Shown one piece after another: positions 1 to 7,603 of a stretch of DNA of 12,894 bases. The number at the start of each line of letters is the position of its first letter. The stretch's first letter is position 1. Made by a program: the position numbers and the translations under genes. The notes under the pieces are model-generated. The model was given only the letters and a program-made list of their open reading frames with translations. It was not told the origin of the DNA and ran no database searches. Source of the stretch: an uncultured Filifactor sp. (GTDB lineage Bacteria; Bacillota; Clostridia; Peptostreptococcales; Filifactoraceae); the NCBI GenBank assembly GCA_947254385.1, contig CAMYCP010000018.1:1-12894 (forward strand). The letters run 5' to 3'.

Positions 1-3000
1 AACCGATACTTTTTATATAAGATATATCTATAAGCGCTTCTACCTCAATCGGCATTTCACCGAAACGGTCGCAAAGTTCTTCTTTCACGTCTTCATAGTC
101 TTCCTTGTTTTCCACGGATGCAATTTTTTTGTACACTTCTATCTTATCCACTTCATTTGAAATGTAGCTATAGGGGATGTAGGCGTTGACGTTAAGTTTA
201 ATTTCGGTTTCTATCTTTTCTTCGATTTTTTCACCTTTGAGGCGTTTAATTTCAGTTTCGAGCATTTTTAAGTACAAGCCATATCCCACGTCCGCCATGT
301 GTCCGGACTGCCTTTCTCCCAAAAGGTTACCCGCACCTCGTATTTCAAGGTCACGCATTGCAACTTTAAAGCCGGAGCCGAATTCGGTAAATTCTTTGAT
401 TGCCTTGAGGCGTTTTTCGGAGATTTCACTTAAAACTTTATCTTTTTCATATAAAAAATAAGCGTATCCTTGTCTGTCGGATCTTCCGACACGGCCTCTA
501 AGCTGATAAAGTTGTGACAGTCCCATTTTGTCGGCGTCATAGACTATCATGGTGTTGGCGTTTCTTATATCCATTCCGGTTTCTATAATGGTAGTGCAGA
601 GAAGTATGTCGGATTTTTTTTCGTAAAAGTCGCTCATAACTTTTTCCAGTTGTCTGGACGACATTCTGCCGTGTCCTATGGCAATTGATGTTTCAGGTAA
701 AATTTCCTGAAGTTTGAGATACATTTTGGATATCGTTTCAATGCGATTGTATAAAAAAAACACCTGTCCGCCGCGTTTCAGTTCACGTTTTACGGCATCT
801 TCAATTATTTCATCTCTGTTTTCCGCAACGTACGTCCTTATCGGCAGGCGGTCTTTAGGGGGCGTGTTTAAGATACTCATATCACGTATACCGCTTAAAG
901 AGATGTGTAATGTTCGGGGTATAGGGGTTGCGGAAAGCGTCAACACATCGACATTGACGCAAAGTTGTTTGAGTTTTTCTTTTTGTTTGACGCCAAAACG
1001 TTGTTCTTCGTCCACGACTACCAGCCCCAAATCATGAAACGCCATTCGTTTGGATAAAATCCTATGAGTGCCGACAACTATATCTATAAGTCCTTTTTTC
1101 AGTTTTTTAAATATTTCATCCGCTTCCGCCGTTGTTTGAAATCTGCTGAGCATGGCAATTTTTAAAGGGTAGTTTTTAAAGCGCTCTTTCATCGTAAGAT
1201 AATGTTGTTGCACAAGTATCGTGGTCGGCGCTAAAAAAGCGCACTGTTTGGAGTCCATGCACGCTTTAAACATAGCACGAAGCGCAACTTCCGTCTTGCC
1301 GTAGCCGACATCACCGCAGAGGAGCCTGTCCATAACTTTTTCACTTTCCATATCGGCTTTTATTTCCTCAATGGCTTTTTTTTGGTCGGGCGTTTCTTCA
1401 AATGGAAAATCATTTTCAAATTCCGCCTGCCACGGCGTATCCTTACGATAGGCATAACCTTTTTCTTTGCGCCTTTTGGCGTAAAGTTCGACTATATCTT
1501 TCGCAACCTCCGCTATGATTTTTTTTGCTCCGGATTTGGTCTTTTTCCATGCACCGCCGCCTAAGTTACTTAAGGCTTCACCATCCATCGAGCCGATATA
1601 TTTTTGTATCTTGTCCATCTGTTCAAGCGGAAGATACACGGCGTCACCCTCAGCGTACACGAGGCGGATATAATCTTTTTTTACGCCGTCAAATTCTTTT
1701 TGTTCAATGTCGGTAAATCTTCCTATACCGTATACTTCATGTACAACTATGTCGCCCTTTTTAAGTTCGATAAAATTTTCTATTTTTTTTGTATTGTAAG
1801 TTTTCGTTTTTTTGCGAGTTTCAACTTTCATTTTACGGAAAATCGAGCTTTCGCCGAAAACTGCAATTTTGTCGGACGAAGAGAGATATCCGCCGTCTAT
1901 GTTGCAAGTTTCGATATAAATTCCGCATTTTTTAAAGTTATATCTGTTTTTGTTTTTAAATACGGGCAAATTTTTAGATGTCGCTATGTCACATATATCT
2001 GAAAATATCAACGGATTTTGAGATGCAAGTATTATACGGTAGTTTTCATCATAAAGGTATTCAAGTTCACTGATAAAATCGGGAATACGTCCGTTGTATA
2101 CATCATTTTCCCTGGAGTCTTCACGTATATATGTTTTGTATTTAAAGGTACGCAGTGTCTTTGGAAAAAACATGAACATCACGGTATCAAATTCCTGTAA
2201 ATTATAAAAAATCTTATCCTTGTCGTGAAATATATTATTTTTTGATTTTATTGCGTTGCCCCGTGCGAGCGCATCTTTAAAATCATCTTTAAAAGACACG
2301 ATTTTACTTTCAAGTTCATCCGAAAATTTGTCAATTTCACTTATAAATACCGTGCCGGAATCAATGTAATCCAGTATCGAAGAGACTTTATCCGGATAAA
2401 GCAGGTTTATATATTTTTCCATACCGTTAAAATAAGTGCCTGAAGATATGAAGTTTAGTTCTTCTTTTACATCGTCCGACAAGGTGTCGTCATTTATATA
2501 TTTTTCAATTTTTTTTAAATATTTTTTATCCTCCGGATAAATGAGCGGGAGCGCCGGCAAAATATCCATCTCATCAATATTTTTTACCGACTTTTGGCTG
2601 AACGTGTCAAACAGTCTCAAAGATTCTATTTTATCGTCAAAAAATTCAATTCTTAAAGGCAAGTCGGACGAGGGGGAAAATATATCGAAAATTCCGCCTC
2701 TTACGGCAAACTGTCCTTTTCCCTCAACTTTGTATTCCCTTGTGTATCCGCCTTTAATAAGTTTTGCGACGAGTTCTTCCATTTTAAAGGTAGCGTCTTT
2801 TTTAAGACTTATTTTGCATTTTAAAAGTATTTCAGGGGAAAGATATGGCATGAGAAGCGTTTTCGGTTCTAAAATTACCGCATCATAGCGCTTTTCATAA
2901 AGTTTGAATAAATTTAATACCGTTTCGGATTTTACACTTCTATCTCCTGCATCCACCAAAAAAAATTTTATTTCTTCCGCCTTGGGAAACACTACATCAT

Positions 3001-3211
3001 ATCCAAAGTCGGTCAAAGATTTTTCCCACATTTCCCCGTCCGAAACGTTGGATATTATTATTAATTTTTGTTTTCTTTTTTTGATGTAGTAATCGGCAAA
3101 CAGGTGTTTCTGTAACGGAAGATAACCCGTAACCAATACGGGGCTCTCTTTATTTATCAAAGCTGTAAGTATTTTGCCGGCGCTTTCCGCTCCGTCTAAA
3201 AATAAACTCAT
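1..3211 (-). CDS. mfd: Transcription-repair coupling factor Mfd, 3' end cut off by the window edge
   Basis: Mfd displaces RNA polymerase stalled at DNA lesions and recruits the UvrABC excision system. The reading frame opens at ATG 3211 (MSLFLDGAESAGK) and stays open to base 1, about 1070 codons; the family is usually about 1150-1180 residues, so roughly the last 90 are outside. Domains visible in order: a UvrB-like N-terminal region with GQFAVRGGIFDIFSP around residues 175-190; the polymerase-interaction region (KKGDIVVHEVYGIGRF) near 480-500; helicase Walker A GDVGYGKT at 633-640; Walker B-type DEEQ at 734-737; the helicase second half with LSATPIPRTL and QLRGRVGRS; then the start of the C-terminal domain (ELCDRFGEMPIEVEAL). 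I saw no frameshift in the stretches translated. It lies 257 bp downstream of pth on the same strand, as pth and mfd are near neighbours in Bacillus. Identity is firm; only the end is missing. Confidence 0.97.
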   Translation of the reverse strand, partial: MSLFLDGAESAGKILTALINKESPVLVTGYLPLQKHLFADYYIKKRKQKLIIISNVSDGEMWEKSLTDFGYDVVFPKAEEIKFFLVDAGDRSVKSETVLNLFKLYEKRYDAVILEPKTLLMPYLSPEILLKCKISLKKDATFKMEELVAKLIKGGYTREYKVEGKGQFAVRGGIFDIFSPSSDLPLRIEFFDDKIESLRLFDTFSQKSVKNIDEMDILPALPLIYPEDKKYLKKIEKYINDDTLSDDVKEELNFISSGTYFNGMEKYINLLYPDKVSSILDYIDSGTVFISEIDKFSDELESKIVSFKDDFKDALARGNAIKSKNNIFHDKDKIFYNLQEFDTVMFMFFPKTLRTFKYKTYIREDSRENDVYNGRIPDFISELEYLYDENYRIILASQNPLIFSDICDIATSKNLPVFKNKNRYNFKKCGIYIETCNIDGGYLSSSDKIAVFGESSIFRKMKVETRKKTKTYNTKKIENFIELKKGDIVVHEVYGIGRFTDIEQKEFDGVKKDYIRLVYAEGDAVYLPLEQMDKIQKYIGSMDGEALSNLGGGAWKKTKSGAKKIIAEVAKDIVELYAKRRKEKGYAYRKDTPWQAEFENDFPFEETPDQKKAIEEIKADMESEKVMDRLLCGDVGYGKTEVALRAMFKACMDSKQCAFLAPTTILVQQHYLTMKERFKNYPLKIAMLSRFQTTAEADEIFKKLKKGLIDIVVGTHRILSKRMAFHDLGLVVVDEEQRFGVKQKEKLKQLCVNVDVLTLSATPIPRTLHISLSGIRDMSILNTPPKDRLPIRTYVAENRDEIIEDAVKRELKRGGQVFFLYNRIETISKMYLKLQEILPETSIAIGHGRMSSRQLEKVMSDFYEKKSDILLCTTIIETGMDIRNANTMIVYDADKMGLSQLYQLRGRVGRSDRQGYAYFLYEKDKVLSEISEKRLKAIKEFTEFGSGFKVAMRDLEIRGAGNLLGERQSGHMADVGYGLYLKMLETEIKRLKGEKIEEKIETEIKLNVNAYIPYSYISNEVDKIEVYKKIASVENKEDYEDVKEELCDRFGEMPIEVEALIDISYIKSIG

Positions 3212-3468
3212 TTAAAACCTCTATATAATCAAATTGTTTTCATATAAATCGAATTATTACTAAAACCCGATAGAAAAATTATTAATCTTATAGACTTTCC
3301 ACACTTATTTCACTCAAAATGACACCCGAAGTGTTCGATGTAATAAATTATAACTTTTCAATCAAAATTAGCCGGAAAGTGCTTTTTAATGACTGTGGCA
3401 ATCCGTAAAACTCTAAAATTACAGTCACGATAAATTAAATGATGTTTCTATTAGATGATAGTAATAAA
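3212..3468. other. Intergenic gap between pth and mfd
   Basis: This 257-bp AT-rich gap holds no convincing gene on either strand; in particular no homologue of fin, the small gene between pth and mfd in Bacillus subtilis, is visible. It contains a 7-bp inverted repeat TGACTGT (3390-3396) with ACAGTCA (3421-3427), and a short minus-strand hairpin ACAC-UUCGG-GUGU (3334-3322) followed by CATTTTG, which would be at best a weak terminator for pth. A poor promoter match reading toward mfd (TTGAGT, then TATAAG after 19 bases) lies just downstream of that hairpin. None of these signals is strong, so whether mfd has its own promoter is open. Confidence 0.5.
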
Positions 3469-4029
3469 TTATCCGTTGTATTTATTCATGGCGGAATCTA
3501 TCCCGTTCAGTATCATTTCTTCCACAGCATCGGCGCATTTTTCCATAGCCTCCGCTACAATCGGAATTTCTGCCTTGGAAAAATCCGATATTACAAAATC
3601 GGCAAGATTTCCTACGGGGTGATCGCTTTTTATTCCTATTCTAAAACGTGCAAAGTCATCTTTACCGTACATATATATTATATTTCTCATGCCGTTGTGC
3701 GTACCTGCCGAGCCTTGTTTTCTTATGCGGATATGCCCTACGGGCAGATCCACGTCGTCATATATTACTGAAAGGTCTTGGCTTTTCGCTTTGTAAAAAT
3801 TCATTATCGCCTGTACGCTTTCACCGCTTAAATTCATGTAAGTTTCAGGTTTTACGAGCAGTATTTTTTTTGAATGAATAGTGCCTTCGCCGATTAAGGC
3901 CTTAAATTTCGATTTTTTAAATTTTATGTCGTGCCTTTTAGCCAAGACGTTTACCGTGATAAATCCCGCATTGTGGCGTGTGCGGGCATATTTGTCTCCG
4001 GGATTTCCGAGACCTGTTATTATATACAT
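3469..4029 (-). CDS. pth: Peptidyl-tRNA hydrolase
   Basis: Pth cleaves the ester bond of peptidyl-tRNAs that drop off the ribosome and so recycles tRNA in the cytoplasm. The 186-residue product has the usual family length. It opens with MYIITGLGNPGDKYARTRHN, carrying the conserved Asn9 and catalytic His19 (E. coli Asn10 and His20), then KPETYMNLSGES, YDDVDLPVG with the active-site acidic residue, and GSAGTHNGMRN, where the more common form is GSAGGHNG; the G-to-T change is conservative in position and probably harmless. I chose ATG 4029 because the family begins exactly at this motif and an AAGGAAG ribosome site lies just upstream; the frame is open back to 4107 but that extension is not conserved. 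It follows mrnC by 52 bp with a strong hairpin in the gap. Confidence 0.97.
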   Translation of the reverse strand: MYIITGLGNPGDKYARTRHNAGFITVNVLAKRHDIKFKKSKFKALIGEGTIHSKKILLVKPETYMNLSGESVQAIMNFYKAKSQDLSVIYDDVDLPVGHIRIRKQGSAGTHNGMRNIIYMYGKDDFARFRIGIKSDHPVGNLADFVISDFSKAEIPIVAEAMEKCADAVEEMILNGIDSAMNKYNG

Positions 4030-4054
4030 AGTTTTCTTCCTTTGCAAGCAAACA

Positions 4055-4074
4055 GGAGCTAATTTCTTAGCTCC
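4055..4074 (-). terminator. GAAA-capped hairpin between mrnC and pth
   Basis: On the minus strand the sequence reads GGAGCTAA-GAAA-TTAGCTCC, a perfect 8-bp stem capped by a GNRA tetraloop, starting 7 bases after the mrnC stop codon. The bases after it are TGTTTGCTTG, only moderately T-rich, so it is a weak or partial terminator, or an RNA-stability or processing stem, rather than a classic strong terminator. pth begins 25 bases beyond it with its own ribosome site. The hairpin is plainly visible; its role is inferred. Confidence 0.55.
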
Positions 4075-4081
4075 AAATTTA

Positions 4082-4495
4082 TCATATTTTAACGATACGT
4101 ATAGCACGAGTTATTATTTCATCTATACGTTCGTATTTTTCCATAAGAGAGAGTACTCCGATGAGCGTCTCAAATCCGGTAGCATAACGATATTCAACAG
4201 GTGAGGCGTTTTTCGGTGCAAGCGAGTGAGCGTTGCGCCCTTTTTTTATCCAATTTATTTCTTCTTCTGAAAAAAAGTTTTCGTCCATAAGAGTATGCAC
4301 CACGTTCGCTTGACTTGACGCTTTGGCGAACGCCACGGCTTTTTTATGAATAGTTGCTATTTTGTCGGATGGATAAGTTTCTATTATATGTTCCCTTATT
4401 TTCACATCGTACACGCTGTCTCCCAAAAATGCAAGACTTATCGGGCTTAAGGCGTGTACAAGCAACAAACGGGCGTTTAATTTTTCATTGTCCAA
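4082..4495 (-). CDS. mrnC: Mini-ribonuclease III
   Basis: MrnC is a small RNase III-type endonuclease that lacks the double-stranded-RNA-binding domain and, in Bacillus subtilis, trims the 23S rRNA precursor. The 137-residue product is close to the Bacillus length. Catalytic signatures are visible: LAFLGDSVYD with Asp26 and Asp30 near the start, the KGRNAHS loop in the middle, and YRYATGFETLIG with the second acidic motif near residue 109. The start is a TTG at 4495: no in-frame ATG precedes the catalytic motif, and AGAGGA stands 5 bases upstream. The gene overlaps the 3' end of cysS by 19 bp, implying translational coupling. The cysS-mrnC order matches Bacillus, but the next gene there (a TrmH-type rRNA methyltransferase) is replaced here by pth. 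Confidence 0.93.
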   Translation of the reverse strand: MDNEKLNARLLLVHALSPISLAFLGDSVYDVKIREHIIETYPSDKIATIHKKAVAFAKASSQANVVHTLMDENFFSEEEINWIKKGRNAHSLAPKNASPVEYRYATGFETLIGVLSLMEKYERIDEIITRAIRIVKI

Positions 4496-5877
4496 GTTGT
4501 TCCTCTGCTCGTGTCTTTAAGTTCTATTCCTTTTGCCAAAAGTTGATCACGAATTTCGTCGGCTGTTTTATAGTCTTTATTTTTTTTAGCCTCCGCTCGT
4601 TTTTCAATGAGTTCGTTTATTTCTTTTTCGTCCGTACCGGCATTTCTGTTTTTGGTAACTATGTTAAGTACTCCGGTAAGCTCGTTAAATAGTTTTAGAG
4701 AATTTTCGAGATATTCTCTACTTGAATTTTCATCGGTATAGGTATTTATGTCACGTGACAGGTCAAAAATCGCGGCTATTGCGTCGGCAGTGTTTAAATC
4801 GTCGTCCATGGCGGCTTTAAATTGTTCCCTATATCTCAAGTTTTGCGCTTGAAGTTCTTTTTCTTCAGCTTTTAAAGCGCCGGACGACTTGGAAAGATAA
4901 AATTCCAATTTTTCTTTAGCGTTATAAAGTCTGTCCAAAGCGTTTTTGGCGGCTTCCAAAAGTTCTTTGCTGAAATTTATCGGATTTCGATAGTGTGCAT
5001 TCAAGAGGAAAAATCTTACAACTTCCAAGTCGATTTTTTCCGAAATTTCACGCACAGTGAAAAAGTTGCCTAGCGATTTGCTCATTTTCTTATTGTCGAT
5101 GTTGATATACCCGTTATGCATCCAGTATTTCGCAAAAGTCTCGCCGGTAAAACCTTCACTTTGTGCAATTTCATTTTCGTGGTGCGGAAAAATCAAATCC
5201 TGCCCGCCACAATGGATGTCCAGCGTATCGCCCAGATATTTTCGGCTCATTACGGAACATTCTATATGCCAGCCGGGTCTACCTTCTCCCCAAGGAGACA
5301 TCCAGCCCGGTTCGCCGGATTTTTTATTTTTCCAGAGAGCAAAATCGCTCGGGTGCTTTTTGCGTTCGTCCACGGATATGCGCGCACCGGCATCCAGATC
5401 GTCCAATTTTTGACCGGACAATTTGCCGTAGTCTTTAAAAGTGGTCGTATCATAGTACACGTCTCCTCCGATCTGATAGGCGTGCCCCTTGTCTATAAGC
5501 GCTTGTATAAAATTTATTATATCGTCCATACATTCGGTTACTCTCGGATGCACATCGGCGTGTTTTATCAAAAGACCGTCTGCATCTTTAAAGTATTCTT
5601 TGATATAGCGTTCAGCTATTTCATGTGCCGAAACGTTTTCTTCATTCGCTTTGTTTATTATCTTATCGTCGACATCGGTGAAATTTTGAACGAATTTTAC
5701 ATCATAACCTATATATTCCAGATATCTTCTGAGCACGTCAAAAATCACGAACGGGCGGGCATTTCCGATATGAAAATAATTGTATACGGTAGGCCCGCAC
5801 GAATATATTTTTACTTTGTCCGGATTTTGAGGGATAAATTCTTCTTTTTTACCGCTCATGGTATTATAAATTTTCAA
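4477..5877 (-). CDS. cysS: Cysteinyl-tRNA synthetase
   Basis: CysS is a class I aminoacyl-tRNA synthetase that activates cysteine with ATP and loads it on tRNA-Cys. The 466-residue length is normal. Visible motifs: Cys27 in YSCGPTVYN, the first zinc ligand; the HIGH-type sequence HIGN at 36-39; GWHIECSVMS and DIHCGGQDLIFPHHENE, supplying further zinc and substrate contacts; KMSKS at 264-268; then an anticodon-binding helical region ending in KGIELKDTSRGTTW. The start is TTG 5877, supported by AAGGAG six bases upstream and by alignment of KIYNTMSGKKEEF with the conserved N-terminus; the next ATG (Met7) would cut into that motif. It follows cysE by 20 bp and overlaps mrnC, so the three are probably one transcript linking cysteine synthesis to tRNA charging. 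Confidence 0.98.
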   Translation of the reverse strand: MKIYNTMSGKKEEFIPQNPDKVKIYSCGPTVYNYFHIGNARPFVIFDVLRRYLEYIGYDVKFVQNFTDVDDKIINKANEENVSAHEIAERYIKEYFKDADGLLIKHADVHPRVTECMDDIINFIQALIDKGHAYQIGGDVYYDTTTFKDYGKLSGQKLDDLDAGARISVDERKKHPSDFALWKNKKSGEPGWMSPWGEGRPGWHIECSVMSRKYLGDTLDIHCGGQDLIFPHHENEIAQSEGFTGETFAKYWMHNGYINIDNKKMSKSLGNFFTVREISEKIDLEVVRFFLLNAHYRNPINFSKELLEAAKNALDRLYNAKEKLEFYLSKSSGALKAEEKELQAQNLRYREQFKAAMDDDLNTADAIAAIFDLSRDINTYTDENSSREYLENSLKLFNELTGVLNIVTKNRNAGTDEKEINELIEKRAEAKKNKDYKTADEIRDQLLAKGIELKDTSRGTTWTMKN

Positions 5878-5897
5878 AGGTTTCTCCTTATAATTTT

Positions 5898-6485
5898 TCA
5901 GTTGTGAGGAACTTTTTGACCGTTCAGTTTGACAATTTTGGCAGGTATTCCGACTGCGGTGGCGTTGGCGGGCAAATCATGCAGCACTACGGCGTTTGCA
6001 CCGACTTTGGTATTTTCTCCTATGGTTATGGGACCAAGCACCTTGACACCGGATGAAAGATAGACGTTATTTTTAATCGTGGGGTGACGCTTGCCTTTGT
6101 CCTTTCCCGTACCGCCTAATGTAACTTCATGAAATAAAGTTACATCATCGCCTATTTCAGTCGTTTCCCCGATTACTATACTCATTCCGTGATCTATAAA
6201 CAGTCTCTTGCCGATTACCGCTCCGGGGTGAATTTCTATCCCCGTGAAGAATCTCGTAACTTGAGAAATAAATCTCGCCAAAAAATACAGATGTTTACAG
6301 TACAAAAAATGCGCTATGCGATGCATGAATATGGCGTGCAGTCCCGGTGTATTTATAATCAAACTCAAAGTTGTAGTTGCCGCCGGATCTTTTTCCTTGT
6401 ATGTTTTTATGATATCACAAAAACTTTGATATAAATTCATTTTTTCAGATTTTTCCGGATAATATGTTCTGTTTGTTTTTTCCAT
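5898..6485 (-). CDS. cysE: Serine O-acetyltransferase
   Basis: CysE transfers an acetyl group from acetyl-CoA to L-serine, giving O-acetylserine, the direct precursor of cysteine. The 195-residue product is the short form found in Firmicutes. A helical N-terminal part ([10 protein letters not shown], with the conserved DP at 33-34; [17 protein letters not shown]) precedes a left-handed beta-helix of hexapeptide repeats from [10 protein letters not shown] onward. Asp98-His99 in FIDHGMS and His134 in GKRHPTI match catalytic residues of E. coli Cys[10 protein letters not shown] closes the helix. I chose ATG 6485 because AAAGGA sits 5 bases upstream; a TTG at 6500 keeps the frame open but would place the start before the ribosome site. 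A promoter and a highly structured leader lie directly upstream. cysS follows after 20 bp. Confidence 0.96.
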   Translation of the reverse strand: MEKTNRTYYPEKSEKMNLYQSFCDIIKTYKEKDPAATTTLSLIINTPGLHAIFMHRIAHFLYCKHLYFLARFISQVTRFFTGIEIHPGAVIGKRLFIDHGMSIVIGETTEIGDDVTLFHEVTLGGTGKDKGKRHPTIKNNVYLSSGVKVLGPITIGENTKVGANAVVLHDLPANATAVGIPAKIVKLNGQKVPHN

Positions 6486-6498
6486 ATATTTCCTTTCC

Positions 6499-6558
6499 AA
6501 GACGAAATTGAAACAATCGTCTTATATTAACCGTTCATCAAACGGTATAGGTTTCAAT
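6499..6558 (-). promoter_or_regulatory. Pseudoknot-capable leader RNA in front of cysE
   Basis: Read on the minus strand, three pairings are perfect. ATTGAAAC (6558-6551) matches GTTTCAAT (6514-6507). CCGTT-TGATG-AACGG (6545-6531) forms a small hairpin. AAGACGA (6523-6517) pairs with TCGTCTT (6505-6499), and the 11-base loop of that last hairpin contains the GTTTCAAT arm. The first and last helices therefore form a pseudoknot or exclude one another. The last stem ends 2 bases before the AAAGGA ribosome site of cysE, so folding could control translation. No known riboswitch consensus was recognised. Pairing is seen; function is inference. Confidence 0.5.
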
Positions 6559-6567
6559 CATGGACAT

Positions 6568-6629
6568 CTCTAAAAATTTTAAACATTGTAAAATCAATAT
6601 TTTATTTTTCAAGAATAAATTTTTTAGAG
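6568..6629 (-). promoter_or_regulatory. cysE promoter flanked by an inverted repeat
   Basis: On the minus strand TTGAAA (6612-6607) and TACAAT (6590-6585) are separated by 16 bases, a good sigma-A-type promoter reading into cysE, with transcription expected to begin near 6578. Inverted arms CTCTAAAAATTT (plus strand 6568-6579) and AAATTTTTTAGAG (6617-6629), differing by one A/T, bracket the promoter and could be operator half-sites. The AT-rich character makes coincidence possible. Confidence 0.55.
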
Positions 6630-6697
6630 GTTATCTTATATAAAAACGGAAATTTTTAAACATTCGTAAAAAATACATTTTCACACAAAGATTAGGT

Positions 6698-7603
6698 TTA
6701 AAATTCATAAAGTTTTGTGGAAAGATATCGTTCACCGTTGTCGGGAATTATGCAAAGCGTAGTGGAATTTTTATTTAATTTTGCCGTTTCAAGCGCCGCA
6801 AATAACGCCGCCCCTCCAGAAAAGCCCAAAAGTATCCCGTTTGTCACGGCGCAATTTCTTGCCGTATCTATCGCATCTTCATCGGATACGGGAATGATAC
6901 GATCTATCATATTCATATCGGTCGTTTTAGGGATAAATCCCGCACCTATCCCCATGAGAGTATGCGCTCCCGCTTTTTTCCCCGAAAGTACGGCGCTGTT
7001 TAAAGGTTCAACCGCTATCGACGTAAGATTATAAACTTCTTTAAGGCGTTTTGAAACTCCGGAAAGCGTCCCGCCCGTGCCGACACCTGCTACCAGATTG
7101 TCAAGGTCTTTAAAATCTTCAATTATCTCTTCTGCGGTAGTAAAGTAATGCGCCGCAGGATTGTCCGGATTCTCAAACTGTCTCAGCATAATGTGATGCG
7201 GTTTTCCGGCGAGTTCTTCCGCTTTTTCAATCGAACCTTGCATACCTTTATCCGCAGGAGTCAATACGATTTTTGCGCCGTAGGCTTGCAAAATGCGTTT
7301 GCGTTCCATACTCATAGATTCGGGCATTACAAAAATACTGTTGTAGCCTTTACACGCACACACCATTGCCATACCTATACCTGTATTGCCGCTGGTAGGT
7401 TCTACCAAAGTATCGCCCTTTTTCAAAACCCCGCTTTTTTCCATTTTTTCTATTATATATGCGCCGATTCGATCTTTTGCCGAACCTCCGGGATTAAAAA
7501 ATTCGAGCTTTGCATATACAGTTCCCCGATTTTCTTCATCGAAACCGTGTATTTTCACAACGGGAGTTTTACCTATAGTTTGAATAATATTTTCGTATAA
7601 CAT
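6698..7603 (-). CDS. cysK: Cysteine synthase (O-acetylserine sulfhydrylase)
   Basis: CysK is a pyridoxal-phosphate enzyme that replaces the acetyl group of O-acetylserine with sulfide to give cysteine, the step after CysE. The 301-residue product has normal family length. Visible motifs: IGKTPVVKI at the N-terminus; the PLP-binding lysine Lys43 in FNPGGSAKDRIG; the substrate loop EPTSGNTGIGMA; the phosphate-binding GVGTGGTLSGV; and ILLGFSGGAALFAAL near the C-terminus. ATG 7603 is preferred because AGAGGG lies 7 bases upstream; the frame extends to a TTG at 7621, but that would overlap the ribosome site. The gene is separated from cysE by 212 bp containing a fresh promoter, so the two cysteine genes are neighbours but probably separate transcription units. 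Cystathionine beta-synthase-like enzymes share the fold, yet the motifs and adjacent cysE favour CysK. Confidence 0.95.
   Translation of the reverse strand: MLYENIIQTIGKTPVVKIHGFDEENRGTVYAKLEFFNPGGSAKDRIGAYIIEKMEKSGVLKKGDTLVEPTSGNTGIGMAMVCACKGYNSIFVMPESMSMERKRILQAYGAKIVLTPADKGMQGSIEKAEELAGKPHHIMLRQFENPDNPAAHYFTTAEEIIEDFKDLDNLVAGVGTGGTLSGVSKRLKEVYNLTSIAVEPLNSAVLSGKKAGAHTLMGIGAGFIPKTTDMNMIDRIIPVSDEDAIDTARNCAVTNGILLGFSGGAALFAALETAKLNKNSTTLCIIPDNGERYLSTKLYEF

Noticed and set aside
3390..3427. TGACTGT/ACAGTCA inverted repeat as a pth terminator
   Set aside because: The spacer is 24 bases and no T run follows on either strand.
4030..4107. N-terminal extension of pth by 26 codons
   Set aside because: It would run through the mrnC stop and the intergenic hairpin, while the family starts exactly at MYIITGLGNPG, with a good ribosome site before ATG 4029.
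5116..5907. A 263-codon plus-strand open frame
   Set aside because: It lies antisense to cysS, has no ribosome site and no recognisable domain; it is a shadow of the strongly conserved synthetase.
6486..6500. TTG start for cysE at 6500
   Set aside because: It would put the AAAGGA ribosome site inside the coding region; ATG 6485 has correct spacing.
7148..7600. A 150-codon plus-strand open frame
   Set aside because: It is antisense to cysK, which has full family motifs; the frame has no start signal of its own.
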